Below are positions 40,401 through 48,157 of a stretch of DNA of 64,000 nucleotides, piece by piece. Source of the DNA: Hymenobacter lucidus (GTDB lineage Bacteria; Bacteroidota; Bacteroidia; Cytophagales; Hymenobacteraceae); contig NZ_JAJADR010000002.1 of the NCBI RefSeq assembly GCF_020447265.1, forward strand, positions 992,001 through 1,056,000. The letters are read 5' to 3'. A program made the translations under genes and the position numbers. The notes beneath the pieces were generated by a model, which had not been told where the DNA came from, did not search any database, and worked only from the letters and a program-made list of their open reading frames with translations. Positions within the stretch are counted from its first letter, which is position 1, and each line of letters opens with the position of its first letter.

Positions 40401-41034
40401 CCTGACCGTCAACGATAACAACGCGGCAAACGGTGGCTCACTCCGCTCGTGGAGCCTGGAGCTTTGCACGCTAGCCTCGTTGCCACCCGCGCCGTTCTCG
40501 CTGCAGACCCTCTACAACACGTTCAGCAACGGCACCGGTAAAGTAGATGTTATCTGGTCGGCTAATGCAACCAGCAATGCTACTTCGTACGAAGTTGAGC
40601 GTTCCTTCCAGAACAACACCAACTTCCAGCGCGTAGCGACGGTAGCGGCTCCTGCTACGTATTACGAAGACCAGGTAACGGTGAATGGCCGCTACTTCTA
40701 CCGGGTCCGCTCGGTAAACTCGGTTGGCGTTTCGGCCTATACCAACGAAACCAGCGTGTTGAGCAACAAGAGCACTGCGCAGCTGAAAGGCATCCAGGTA
40801 TACCCGAACCCGAGCACGGGTATCTTCAAAGTGAACGTGGATAACGCCCAGCGCGGTGCCATCACGCTGCGGGTAACCGATGCTATGGGCCGCACGGTAG
40901 CCACCGAAACTCTGACCAAGGGCGCAGCGCTGCTTCAGCACGAACTGGACCTGAGCAAGCTCAGCACCGGCGTCTATCAGCTGCACATCGACATGCCCGA
41001 GGGCACGGCGGTGCAGCGCCTGCTGAAAAACTAA
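37447..41034 (+). CDS. Secreted zinc metalloprotease (reprolysin-like) with P-domain and T9SS tail
   Basis: 1195 residues. A signal peptide to about AAAQ is followed by a propeptide (about 55-180), a metzincin-type catalytic domain with HEIGHQFGGDH (350-360; three zinc-ligand His and Glu351), Ig-like/PKD-like and fibronectin-III-like domains (AGVNYRIPVRTPFTLTGSA; PRFSWNAVPNATGYEIEVA), a proprotein-convertase P-domain (TDVVSDIKIRNLVLTHPDVS, GRWTLTVNDNNAANGGSLRS) and a T9SS type A tail (IQVYPNPSTGIFKVNV). It should be exported by Sec and T9SS and degrade extracellular protein. The preceding gene encodes a free copy of the propeptide. Confidence 0.93.
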   Translation: MASTFTNSWRTWRPALLGGLLLAAVGAPHQAAAQRVLWADDTQVPGAARQTTDALRQFRPVSFQLDAVRDVLRQAPAEKGAGARNSTTVISLPLPDGTSQRFRVVEVPVMEAALAARYPSIKTYEGQGIDDPSATARLDVSPAGFHGMILGSHGKTIYIDPAAQGDNVHHLVFDRQAMNQAALGAVCLTTDEPATANMPQPTAFQRQANGTTLRTYRLAMACTGEYAATKGGTKAGALAGIVTSVNRVSGVYEQELAVRLVLVANTDQLIFLDPATDPYTNDEGSIMLNENQTTVTSIIGSANYDIGHVFSTGGGGIAQKPSVCLAGKARGVTGLPNPVGDAFDIDFVAHEIGHQFGGDHTFNSSSGNCAGTTRAGVSAYEPGSGTTIMAYAGICAPQNLARNSEPYFHSRSFDQIVSHITGAGNCGVNTPTNNIPPVVNAGVNYRIPVRTPFTLTGSATDANSDPLTYSWEQYNLGPAGDPTQPVDDAPIFRFFTPTSSPSRTFPKIYNLITNTDTIGEQLPTYGRRLIFRLVARDNRVGGGGVDYDSMHVVVVATAGPFVVTSPNTNSPVPTRWLAGAPQQVSWDVANTTAAPISAANVDILLSTDGGKTFPTVLLANTPNDGNQQVTVPASVGNSATARIKVQASGNIFFDISNNNFTIEVPTAPTFFLTPTTASGETPAICPGTSTTVSVAVGQLQGFTGTVALTASNLPTGMTVTYANPSVAVGGSTQATISTTAATPSGTYVINLVGTSGSVTQQQQFRIVINQAATQAASPIAPTTTTAATQRPRFSWNAVPNATGYEIEVATNATFTSPIVALTAVTGTSFTPSISLQPNTTYYWRVRATSPCATAPFSAVTQFRTGTSACQTIVATEVPKAIPAGGVRTVTSGITVATTDVVSDIKIRNLVLTHPDVSELTLTLTNPQGRTATLVANACAGTANIDLNFDDAAATAVSCPLTGAATVRPASSMAELLNGGANGRWTLTVNDNNAANGGSLRSWSLELCTLASLPPAPFSLQTLYNTFSNGTGKVDVIWSANATSNATSYEVERSFQNNTNFQRVATVAAPATYYEDQVTVNGRYFYRVRSVNSVGVSAYTNETSVLSNKSTAQLKGIQVYPNPSTGIFKVNVDNAQRGAITLRVTDAMGRTVATETLTKGAALLQHELDLSKLSTGVYQLHIDMPEGTAVQRLLKN

Positions 41035-41053
41035 TCAGCTTCCGCTAAAGCCA

Positions 41054-41088
41054 AAAAAGGGCGACTCCAGTGTGGAGTCGCCCTTTTT
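41054..41088 (+). terminator. Terminator after the metalloprotease gene
   Basis: AAAAAGGGCGACTCCA pairs with TGGAGTCGCCCTTTTT around a 3-base loop. Confidence 0.92.
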
Positions 41089-41150
41089 GTTTGTTGGTAA
41101 TATTTTATTGGTAATGTGAAGAGGCAGTCAGCAGCGTTATTGAAAACTCC

Positions 41151-41300
41151 GACCGTCATGCTGAGCGAAGCCGAAGCATCTCTACTGCAATGATAGTTTG
41201 ACTACTACTGCGGGAGAGATGCTTCGGCTTCGCTCAGCATAACGTGCTTTTCCAACAACGTCAGCCCACGAGATGCTTCGGCTGTGTCGCTGCATGATGT
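41151..41300. repeat. Inverted-repeat element with a degenerate extra half-copy
   Basis: Arms 41154-41183 and 41215-41244 (30 bases, one mismatch) carry TGAGCGAAGCCGAAGCATCT and its complement around a 31-base loop. At 41269-41300 a further degenerate half-copy (GAGATGCTTCGGCT...) follows. The words resemble the half-element at 23290. Non-coding, between convergent genes. Confidence 0.85.
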
Positions 41301-41322
41301 TCTTGCAGTTCCTTCTCAACGG

Positions 41323-43431
41323 CTAAAACTTGTAGCGGGCCTGCACTTTTACTTCCGAGCGGCGCGGGCCCTGCAGCTCTTCCAGGCCCGAGCCCACAGT
41401 GTTCTGGTGGCGATAATGGGTTTCGGCGTAGCGCAGCCACAACGTCAGGTGCTTGGTGCATTTCACCTCGGCTATGGCGTAGGCGCGGGTGCCCTGCCCG
41501 CTGAGGGCCGGCACCGAAAATGCATACAGTACATCCTGCTCAAACACATACTGGCGGGTGTCGAAATCGTCGGTATCGAAGAGGGCGTAGCGCCCGCTCA
41601 GCTGCAGGCGCCGGCCAATTTTCACGGAGGCATCCTGGGCCAGCACGTAGCCGGTGCGCTGCGGGCCATCATCCTCGCGGTAGTGGGTGCCCTGCAGGCG
41701 GGTGCGCAAACTCAGAATGAGTGTGGGGCTGGTGTCGTAGAACAGCAGCAGGCTGCGCCGCTGGGTGGGAGCCGTACGGGGCAGGTTGCCGGGGCTGGCT
41801 ACGTCGTATTCCTTGTCCCGGGTCCGGATCTGGGCGTAGAGCAAGCTGGTTTTCGACGGGGTGAAGGCTACCCGCACCAGCCAGTCGTGGCCCTGGGTGG
41901 GCGTGCCGGCCTGGAATTTCAGCCACGGAAAGCTGAACTGGTCGTAGTAGGCCGACACTTCCCAGCGCGACACGGGCCGCACCTTCAAGCCCACGTATAA
42001 GCCTTTCTCGTTGATATTGCGCGTGTTTTCGCTCAGCGCATTGCCGTAGAAAGTGTGAAAGTTGCGGGCGTAGTTGCGGTAGAGCAGCGACACATCCACG
42101 TTGGAAGCCAGGCTGGCTAGCAGGCCATTCACGGTGCCGATGCCGCCGCTGCTGGAGCGGGCCGTTTCGCCAAACAGGATGATGTTGCGGATGACGTAGC
42201 TGTAGTGCGCGCCAACGGCCAGGTTTGTGCGCCCCCGAAACTCAAAGGCATTATACAGCTCAGGTTGGCGCTGCAGGGGCTTGTCGAAATAAGTGCTGAC
42301 GGCGGTGAGGCCCGCGTTGAAGTTGCTGCTGCGGCTGGTGTAGCTCACGTTGCCGCCCCCGATGGTTTCGCGCAGCGTCTGGCGGTTGGCCAGCTCATTG
42401 GCCGTGCGGTGGAAACCCGTAATCAGGAAGCCCGACGAAAACTCGTCGAATTCGGCCAGGGAGTCGGCGGCCGACTGCACGTTGGCATCCACCCGCTTGC
42501 GCGACACGAAAGCCGTGGCCCGTAGCGTGGAGGTGAGGTTGACGGTAGCCGCCGCGCCCCGGAAAAACGTGCTTTCCAGCACCGACGAGTAGGGCCGCAC
42601 GCCCAGGCTGCTGCGCCGGATGGTGGTAATGGTTTCGGCCCCCTTGCCCACCTGCAGCCCCGACGACAGCAGCAGCCCCTGCCCGAATTGCAGCTGGTAG
42701 TCGCCCACGGCCAGGGTTTTGAGGCGGCCCCGCTCCTGCAGCACGAAGTGGCCGGAGTAGAAGTCGGCGCCGTAGCGACGGGTGCCGGGGTTCCAGATTA
42801 GCTGCTCGCCGGCATCCTTCTCGGCCGTAATAGCCAGGCTGAAGTCGCGCTGGTGGCTGACGCGGTAGCGCACCAGCAGCTTATCGGGGGAGCCCAGGTA
42901 GCGACTGGCGGGCCGGCCGGTGCTGGTGGTATCGGGAGCGGCGTAGCCCTGGCGCTCCTGTAACACCCGCTCGTAGCGCACAAACAGGGCGTTGTTTTCC
43001 TCCTGGGCAATGCGTTTCCAGAGCGGCCCGCGCGCGGCATTGCCGGCATTGCTTTGCACCGAAACGAAGGGCGACACCCGGTAAATCGTGCGCAGATCGA
43101 AGCCTTCCACGCTTTGCAGCTCATAGAGGCTGATGAGGTTGCCCTGGGCCACGCGGTGCTCCAGCAGGTTGGTAATCTGGGTTTCGGAGAGCAGCAGCAG
43201 GGCCCGCAGCTCTTCGCGGGTGGCCGTGTTCAGGTTCAGCGGCGTCTGATAATACAGCAGCAACGTTTCGTAGAGGTCTTCATACGGCACCTGGTCACTT
43301 TGAATTTCGGCAAACAGCTCCTGCACCAGCCGGTCGAGGTCGGCCGGAGGGCGCACGTATTCCTGGGCCCGCACGGGCCGGGCCGCCAGCAGCGCGGCCA
43401 GCGCTACCAGGGCAAGAAACGGCCGCTTCAT
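41323..43431 (-). CDS. Secreted helix-hairpin-helix protein fused to an outer-membrane beta-barrel
   Basis: 702 residues. Signal peptide MKRPFLALVALAALLAARPVRA, then a helical segment and a ComEA-like double helix-hairpin-helix region at about 62-120 (TPLNLNTATREELRALLLL, ISLYELQSVEGFDLRTIY). The remaining ~560 residues are alternating beta-strands (LLVRYRVSHQRDFSLAITAE, LAVGDYQLQFGQGLLLSSG) ending VKVQARYKF with terminal Phe, the beta-barrel assembly signal. So a periplasmic HhH domain, a fold that usually binds DNA non-specifically, is tethered to an outer-membrane barrel. The function is not established. Its ATG overlaps the stop of the PorV-like gene by 4 bases (ATGA), so the two are coupled. 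Confidence 0.85.
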   Translation of the reverse strand: MKRPFLALVALAALLAARPVRAQEYVRPPADLDRLVQELFAEIQSDQVPYEDLYETLLLYYQTPLNLNTATREELRALLLLSETQITNLLEHRVAQGNLISLYELQSVEGFDLRTIYRVSPFVSVQSNAGNAARGPLWKRIAQEENNALFVRYERVLQERQGYAAPDTTSTGRPASRYLGSPDKLLVRYRVSHQRDFSLAITAEKDAGEQLIWNPGTRRYGADFYSGHFVLQERGRLKTLAVGDYQLQFGQGLLLSSGLQVGKGAETITTIRRSSLGVRPYSSVLESTFFRGAAATVNLTSTLRATAFVSRKRVDANVQSAADSLAEFDEFSSGFLITGFHRTANELANRQTLRETIGGGNVSYTSRSSNFNAGLTAVSTYFDKPLQRQPELYNAFEFRGRTNLAVGAHYSYVIRNIILFGETARSSSGGIGTVNGLLASLASNVDVSLLYRNYARNFHTFYGNALSENTRNINEKGLYVGLKVRPVSRWEVSAYYDQFSFPWLKFQAGTPTQGHDWLVRVAFTPSKTSLLYAQIRTRDKEYDVASPGNLPRTAPTQRRSLLLFYDTSPTLILSLRTRLQGTHYREDDGPQRTGYVLAQDASVKIGRRLQLSGRYALFDTDDFDTRQYVFEQDVLYAFSVPALSGQGTRAYAIAEVKCTKHLTLWLRYAETHYRHQNTVGSGLEELQGPRRSEVKVQARYKF

Positions 43432-44282
43432 TTGGTGGCGCGGTTTAGCTGCACCCCAATGGCCAAATGCTGGCTCAGCCCCAGCGCCGTGTGCCAGGCC
43501 GCCGCGTAGTCAATGCGAAACTGCCCGGCCAGGAAGCCCACTCCGCCCGTCGTCTGGCGGCTGAGCGTGGAAAAGCCGCCACGTACGGCCAGCGCCGGAA
43601 TTACCTGGTATTCGATGCCAGCTTTGAAGTCGGCGGCCTGGTCCACGTCCTTTTCGGTTTCCGCGTTCAGCATCACCTTCTCGGTGGGGCGAAACGAGAG
43701 GCCGGCTTTCAGCACGGTGGGCACCCGCTCGGTTTCGTATTCGGCCAGCTTGGCCTGGTTCAGGTTGTAGAGGTAAGCGCCGAAATACAGCCGCTTGGGC
43801 AGCACCTCGGCCTGCCCGCCGAGCGACACGGCCACGGCCCGCTTGCTGCCCAGCCCCTCAATGCTGACCTGGAGCACGTCGAACCTAGCCCCTACGCTGA
43901 TGAGGCTGCCCCGGTAGCCGTAGCCGGCCCCCACGCGCTGCTCCGAGTACAGCTTGTCGCCGAAGCGCTGCGCCTCGAAGCCGACTACACCGCGCGTGGC
44001 TTTGCCGTCGGTAGCCGCGCCAATGGGCAGGGCGGCCGCCAGCACGGCCGTGTTCAGGGCGCGGCTCAAATAGCGGTTTTCAGCGTAGAAGCCCACTGCC
44101 GGACTCGTGACCTGCCCCAGCCCGGCCACGTTGTTGCCAATAGACCATACGTCGGTGAGCGTAACCGAGGCGTTGCCCAACCCTGCCGCCCGGGCGCCCC
44201 GCACGCCGGGGCCATTGCCCTGGGCGTGGGCAAGCGAAGCGGTTAACAAAAAGGCACTCAGTACGGAGTAAATTTTTAGCAT
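43428..44282 (-). CDS. PorV/PorQ-like outer-membrane barrel protein
   Basis: 284 residues from the ATG at 44282 (MLKIYSVLSAFLLTASLAHAQ signal). The mature start GPGVRGARAAGLGNASVTLTDVWSIGNNVAGLG is the typical N-terminus of PorV/FadL-like Bacteroidota barrel proteins, and the rest is a barrel (GYGYRGSLISVGARFDVLQ, YFGAYLYNLNQAKLA, GGFSTLSRQTTGGVGFLAG). Some relatives are shuttle or accessory proteins of T9SS; others are of unknown role. It is cotranscribed with the helix-hairpin-helix barrel gene, whose start it overlaps, suggesting a shared complex in the outer membrane. The upstream extension to 44396 is not protein-like. Confidence 0.83.
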   Translation of the reverse strand: MLKIYSVLSAFLLTASLAHAQGNGPGVRGARAAGLGNASVTLTDVWSIGNNVAGLGQVTSPAVGFYAENRYLSRALNTAVLAAALPIGAATDGKATRGVVGFEAQRFGDKLYSEQRVGAGYGYRGSLISVGARFDVLQVSIEGLGSKRAVAVSLGGQAEVLPKRLYFGAYLYNLNQAKLAEYETERVPTVLKAGLSFRPTEKVMLNAETEKDVDQAADFKAGIEYQVIPALAVRGGFSTLSRQTTGGVGFLAGQFRIDYAAAWHTALGLSQHLAIGVQLNRATK

Positions 44283-44383
44283 AGGCCAGGGCCGCGGGTT
44301 TGAAGACTCTTTTCCACTCCCTAAGTAGGGCATTGTTCCGGTAAAATGAGTTATGCCAGACCGGCTATTTTCGGGCTCCACGC

Positions 44384-44417
44384 AAAAAGGCCCCAACGCA
44401 CGGTGCGCCGGGGCCTT
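44384..44417 (-). terminator. Terminator downstream of the S46 peptidase
   Basis: AAGGCCCC (44387-44394) pairs with GGGGCCTT (44410-44417); on the minus strand the stem is followed by five T. Confidence 0.8.
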
Positions 44418-44443
44418 CAGGGCTGTCAGAGGAGGTTTTGGAC

Positions 44444-46765
44444 TTACATGCCCGCCGCGCTTTCTTCCTTTTCCTTGCTTTTTTTCTTCTTGACTTTGGT
44501 CTTCTGGCCGTCGTCGGTTTTCACCTTCATCTTGTCCACGTCGCCGAGCTGGTTGAGCAGGGCCGCGCCGTTGGCCTGCGGGCCTACGCCGGGGTTCGGG
44601 CCGTTGTTGACGATGGTCATTTCATCGACCAGGGCCTTGCCGCCGCCGAGCTTCTCCACGCACCACAGCACGTAGCGAATATCCACGTTGATGCAGCGCT
44701 TCAGGTCTTTGTCGTAGGCCAGGTCGCCGGTCATGGCTTCCCAGTTGCCGTCGAAGGCAATACCGATCAGCTCGCCGCGGCCGTTGATAACGGGGGAGCC
44801 GGAGTTGCCGCCGGTGATGTCGTTATCGGTGGTGAAGGCCACGTGCAGCGTGCCGTCCTTGTCGGCAAAGCGGCCGTAGTCTTTGGCCGTCAGCAGCTCA
44901 TTTTCCTTCTTGGGCACCACAAACTCGGGGTTGGTATTGTCTTCCTTGTCCAGAATGCCCTGGGCGGTGGTGTAGAACTTATAGTCTACCGCGTCGCGGG
45001 GCGAATAGTCGCGCACGGAGCCGTAGCTCAGGCGCAGCGTCGAGTTGGCGTCGGGCGAGTACACTTTATCGGTATTCTTGGCCCGCAGCGCGGCTACGTA
45101 GGCGCGGTTGGCGCGGGCCAGCGTGGCCTGGTAGCCCTGCATTTTGGGCTGAATGTTCTGACTGTAGTTGCGCTGCACCGAGTTCCAGGTTTTGAAGCCG
45201 GGGTCAGCCTCCAGCTTGGCTAGCGTGGGTGCAGCCAGGAAAGCCTCGGTTTTGGCCTTCGACACCAGGAAGGAATTGGCAAATACGTAGTCGGCATACT
45301 TCTGCATCGAGCCACCGTACTGCTTACTCACCGTCTGGAACACGTCGGGCAGCTGTTCCTTGGGCACGTCGGTGGCATACATTTGCATCAGCGCGGCGAA
45401 TACCTTCTTGTCGGTTGGGTCGTTGTAGTCCTTGAAGTGGTCTTCCACGGTACCACGCAGCGCAGCTACGGCCTGCTGGATGGCGGCCTTATCGGCTTTG
45501 GGGTCCTGGAGTAGCTTGTAGAGCGGGGCCATGCGGCCGGCAAAGGCCACGACTTCGGTGCCGTTGGCGGCTTCGCCCACGTACACGGCGCTCAGGTTGT
45601 ACTCGCGCAGACCATTGTAAGCCTGGTTAATGTCGTTCAGGGCCGCGCCGTACAGCGGGCCACGCGAGGCGTCGGCCGCAATCCACTGCATGAGCGAGGC
45701 TTCCTCGGCTTTCTTCTGGTCCACGGTTTTCAGGCGCTTCATACCTTCGTTCTGGCCGATGAAATACTTCCAGTAGTTGGCAATGTTAGCATATTTCGAA
45801 GCGTATTTCAGGCGAATGGCCGGGCTGGCGTCCGAGTCTTCCTTCCAGATTTTGAGGCGGGTATCGCGCAGCTTGATGCGGGCCGGGTTACTCTGGTCGA
45901 GCGTCAGCTGCAGGCCGGCGGCGGGCAGAAAACGCTGCGTGCGACCGGGAAAGCCGAATACCATGGCAAAGTCGCCCTCACTCACGCCCTGCAGGCTCAC
46001 CGAAAGGTGCTTTTTGGGTACGTAAGGCACGTTGTCGGCCTGAGGGCCGGCGGTGGGCTTGTTGTTTTTGTCGGCATACACCCGGAACATCGAGAAGTCG
46101 CCGGTGTGGCGGGGCCACATCCAGTTATCGGTGTCGCCACCGAATTTGCCCACCGCTTCCGGCGGCGCCCCTACCAGGCGCACGTCGCCGAAGCGCTGAT
46201 AGACGAACATGTAATATTCGTTGCCGGCAAAAAAGTCGCGCACGTAGGCTACGTACTGGCCGTTTTCCTTGGCCGCATCAGCCAATTCCTTCTGGCGCTG
46301 CTGAATCAGGATGGTACGCTCTACTTCCGACGTCTGAGGCGTGATGCCCTCGAGCACCTTGCCCGTCACGTCTTCCATGCGCACCAGAATATCCACGAAC
46401 AAGCCAGGGTTGGTTTTTTCCTCGCTCTTGTTGGTGGCGAAAAAACCCTTTTCCAGGATATTGTTTTCCGGCGTGCTGTGGGTCTGAATGGCGTCGTAGC
46501 CGCAGTGGTGGTTGGTAAGTAGCAAGCCCTGGCTGCTCACAAATTCGCCGGTGCAAAAGCCGCCCAGCTGCACAATGGCATCTTTCAGGCTGGCATTGTT
46601 GACGTCATAGATTTCTTCGGCCGTCAGCTTGAGGCCCTTTTTCTGCATGTCGGCGTAGTTAAGACGCTTTACATACAGCGGCAGCCACATACCTTCGTCG
46701 GCGCGGGCGGCGGCGGGCAGCAGCAGCGCCAGCAGCAGCACTTTAGCCCAGAGTTGTTTTAACAT
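44444..46765 (-). CDS. S46 family dipeptidyl-peptidase, DPP7 type
   Basis: 773 residues with signal peptide MLKQLWAKVLLLALLLPAAARA. Chymotrypsin-fold serine exopeptidase of family S46, which removes dipeptides from N-termini in the periplasm and feeds peptide catabolism. The catalytic His lies in LLTNHHCGYD (His86/87) and the nucleophile in GGNSGSPV (Ser655). Eighteen residues after the Ser is Gly (IGIAFDGNWE). DPP7 enzymes have Gly there and DPP11 enzymes have Arg, so preference for hydrophobic P1 residues rather than Asp/Glu is expected. The Lys/Glu-rich tail is probably disordered. A TAAGTTTG promoter box lies upstream on the minus strand (46835-46842). Confidence 0.94.
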   Translation of the reverse strand: MLKQLWAKVLLLALLLPAAARADEGMWLPLYVKRLNYADMQKKGLKLTAEEIYDVNNASLKDAIVQLGGFCTGEFVSSQGLLLTNHHCGYDAIQTHSTPENNILEKGFFATNKSEEKTNPGLFVDILVRMEDVTGKVLEGITPQTSEVERTILIQQRQKELADAAKENGQYVAYVRDFFAGNEYYMFVYQRFGDVRLVGAPPEAVGKFGGDTDNWMWPRHTGDFSMFRVYADKNNKPTAGPQADNVPYVPKKHLSVSLQGVSEGDFAMVFGFPGRTQRFLPAAGLQLTLDQSNPARIKLRDTRLKIWKEDSDASPAIRLKYASKYANIANYWKYFIGQNEGMKRLKTVDQKKAEEASLMQWIAADASRGPLYGAALNDINQAYNGLREYNLSAVYVGEAANGTEVVAFAGRMAPLYKLLQDPKADKAAIQQAVAALRGTVEDHFKDYNDPTDKKVFAALMQMYATDVPKEQLPDVFQTVSKQYGGSMQKYADYVFANSFLVSKAKTEAFLAAPTLAKLEADPGFKTWNSVQRNYSQNIQPKMQGYQATLARANRAYVAALRAKNTDKVYSPDANSTLRLSYGSVRDYSPRDAVDYKFYTTAQGILDKEDNTNPEFVVPKKENELLTAKDYGRFADKDGTLHVAFTTDNDITGGNSGSPVINGRGELIGIAFDGNWEAMTGDLAYDKDLKRCINVDIRYVLWCVEKLGGGKALVDEMTIVNNGPNPGVGPQANGAALLNQLGDVDKMKVKTDDGQKTKVKKKKSKEKEESAAGM

Positions 46766-46834
46766 GGGTGGGAAATGGGAGAGTGAAAAATCTAAAAAGG
46801 AAACCCCAGCCGCAGCCAGGCGCGTTTCTCAGTT

Positions 46835-46842
46835 CAAACTTA
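46835..46842 (-). promoter_or_regulatory. -7 promoter box for the S46 peptidase gene
   Basis: TAAGTTTG on the minus strand, 69 bases upstream of the ATG; no clear TTG at 19 bases. Confidence 0.45.
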
Positions 46843-46888
46843 CGAAAAGGCTGGCCGGTTCTTTTTGCTCAGCTTTGCCTTCCGCAGC

Positions 46889-47110
46889 ATGTCCTACCTA
46901 TTCCGCCAGCTTTTGCTGGGCCTCATCTGGGTGTACCGCCACCTTATTTCGCCGCTTACGCCGCCCAGCTGCCGGTTTCAGCCTACCTGCTCGGCCTACG
47001 CGGCCCAGGCGGTGCAGAAATACGGGCCTTGGCGGGGCGGGCAGCTGGCGTTGCGCCGCATCGGCCGCTGCCACCCCTGGGGCGGCCACGGCTACGACCC
47101 CGTACCCTAA
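46889..47110 (+). CDS. yidD: Membrane protein insertion efficiency factor YidD
   Basis: 73 residues, the usual length. An amphipathic N-terminal helix ([19 protein letters not shown]) is followed by the family core [43 protein letters not shown]. YidD is associated with YidC-dependent insertion of inner-membrane proteins. In many bacteria it lies near rnpA/yidC; here it is separate, between the S46 peptidase and a lipoprotein gene. The start at 46889 is chosen because the family begins there. Confidence 0.95.
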   Translation: MSYLFRQLLLGLIWVYRHLISPLTPPSCRFQPTCSAYAAQAVQKYGPWRGGQLALRRIGRCHPWGGHGYDPVP

Positions 47111-47145
47111 GCGGCACGGCTGCGTATAGAATACTTCGTGTTTGT

Positions 47146-47174
47146 GCCTTTGCCCGCGGGCAAAGGCTTTTTTT
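47146..47174 (+). terminator. Terminator after yidD
   Basis: GCCTTTGCCC pairs with GGGCAAAGGC almost without loop, followed by eight T. Confidence 0.85.
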
Positions 47175-47180
47175 CAGCTT

Positions 47181-47188
47181 TACTTTTG
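47181..47188 (+). promoter_or_regulatory. -7 box adjoining the beta-propeller lipoprotein start
   Basis: TACTTTTG followed by C lies 7 bases from the ATG at 47196, directly after the yidD terminator, predicting a leaderless or near-leaderless transcript. Confidence 0.5.
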
Positions 47189-47195
47189 CTTTCGT

Positions 47196-48089
47196 ATGCG
47201 TTTACTTCTGATGGGGACTACCCTGGCTACTGCTCTGTTCACCTTTAGCTGCTCCGAGGCCCAGAGCGACGATAAAAAGGGCAAGGGCGGCAAGAAAAAG
47301 GATAAGCAGGAAAGTCTGGAAAACAAGCTCACCGATGGCGCCATTCCCGGCCTGCGCCGCGTAGGCTCCCTCAACGGCGGCGTGCCCGAAAGCTCGGGGC
47401 TGGCCCGCGCCGAAACGGCCGGCACCTTCTACACCCATGCCGACGCCGGCAATGAGCCCGTGCTCTACAAGATTGACATGACGGGCCGCCTGCTGGGCAA
47501 ATCGACGCTGCCCTTCTCCAACGTGGACTGGGAAAGCCTGGCCCAGGACGATAAGGGCAACATTTTCGTGGTGGACGCCGGCAATAACAACAACAGCCGC
47601 CGCGACCTGGTGGTGTACCGCATGAACCCCAACTCCCAGGATCTGAGCAAAATTGCCTTTTCCTACTCCGATCAGAAAGCATTTCCCCCGGGCAAAAAGG
47701 AGCGCAACTTCGACTGTGAAGCCTCGCTCTGGCACGCGGGCAAGGTGTATCTGTTTACCAAAGACCGGGGCGCCGGCCAAACTAGTAAAGTCTACACCCT
47801 CTCCGACCAGCCCGGCACCCAGAAAGCCCAGCTCCTGACGCGTATCAGCATTGCCGGGGAAGTCACCGGCGCCGACGTTAGCTCCGATGGCCGCCGCATT
47901 GCCCTGCTGGCCCGCGAAGAGCTATTCCTGTTGGAAGGCAGCAGCTTCGCTGCCGCGCTGAAAGCTACGCCCCGCCGCATTTCCCTGAAAGGCGCGGGCC
48001 AGACGGAAGGCATCGTATTCCACAAAGACGACAACAACACACTTTTTATCAGCACCGAGGAGGGCAATATCTACGAGTATAAGCTGTAG
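47196..48089 (+). CDS. Lipoprotein with predicted beta-propeller domain
   Basis: 297 residues. A lipoprotein signal ends FTFSC (Cys19), followed by a strongly basic linker (DDKKGKGGKKKDKQ). The main domain has repeated strand/loop units resembling NHL/SdiA-regulated propellers: ESSGLARAETAGTFYTHADA, WESLAQDDKGNIFVVDAG, FDCEASLWHAGKVYLF, GADVSSDGRRIALLA, TEGIVFHKDDNNTLFISTEEG. No catalytic residues can be assigned. The ATG at 47196 is used because the signal peptide and the promoter box both point to it. Confidence 0.8.
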   Translation: MRLLLMGTTLATALFTFSCSEAQSDDKKGKGGKKKDKQESLENKLTDGAIPGLRRVGSLNGGVPESSGLARAETAGTFYTHADAGNEPVLYKIDMTGRLLGKSTLPFSNVDWESLAQDDKGNIFVVDAGNNNNSRRDLVVYRMNPNSQDLSKIAFSYSDQKAFPPGKKERNFDCEASLWHAGKVYLFTKDRGAGQTSKVYTLSDQPGTQKAQLLTRISIAGEVTGADVSSDGRRIALLAREELFLLEGSSFAAALKATPRRISLKGAGQTEGIVFHKDDNNTLFISTEEGNIYEYKL

Positions 48090-48119
48090 GCCAAGGCTCC
48101 CCTGCCCATCATAGTGCGT

Positions 48120-48154
48120 AAAAAAGGCCGATTCAACATTGAATCGGCCTTTTT
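48120..48154. terminator. Bidirectional terminator between the propeller lipoprotein and lgt
   Basis: AAAAAGGCCGATTCA pairs with TGAATCGGCCTTTTT around a short loop, between convergent genes. Confidence 0.92.
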
Positions 48155-48157
48155 GCT

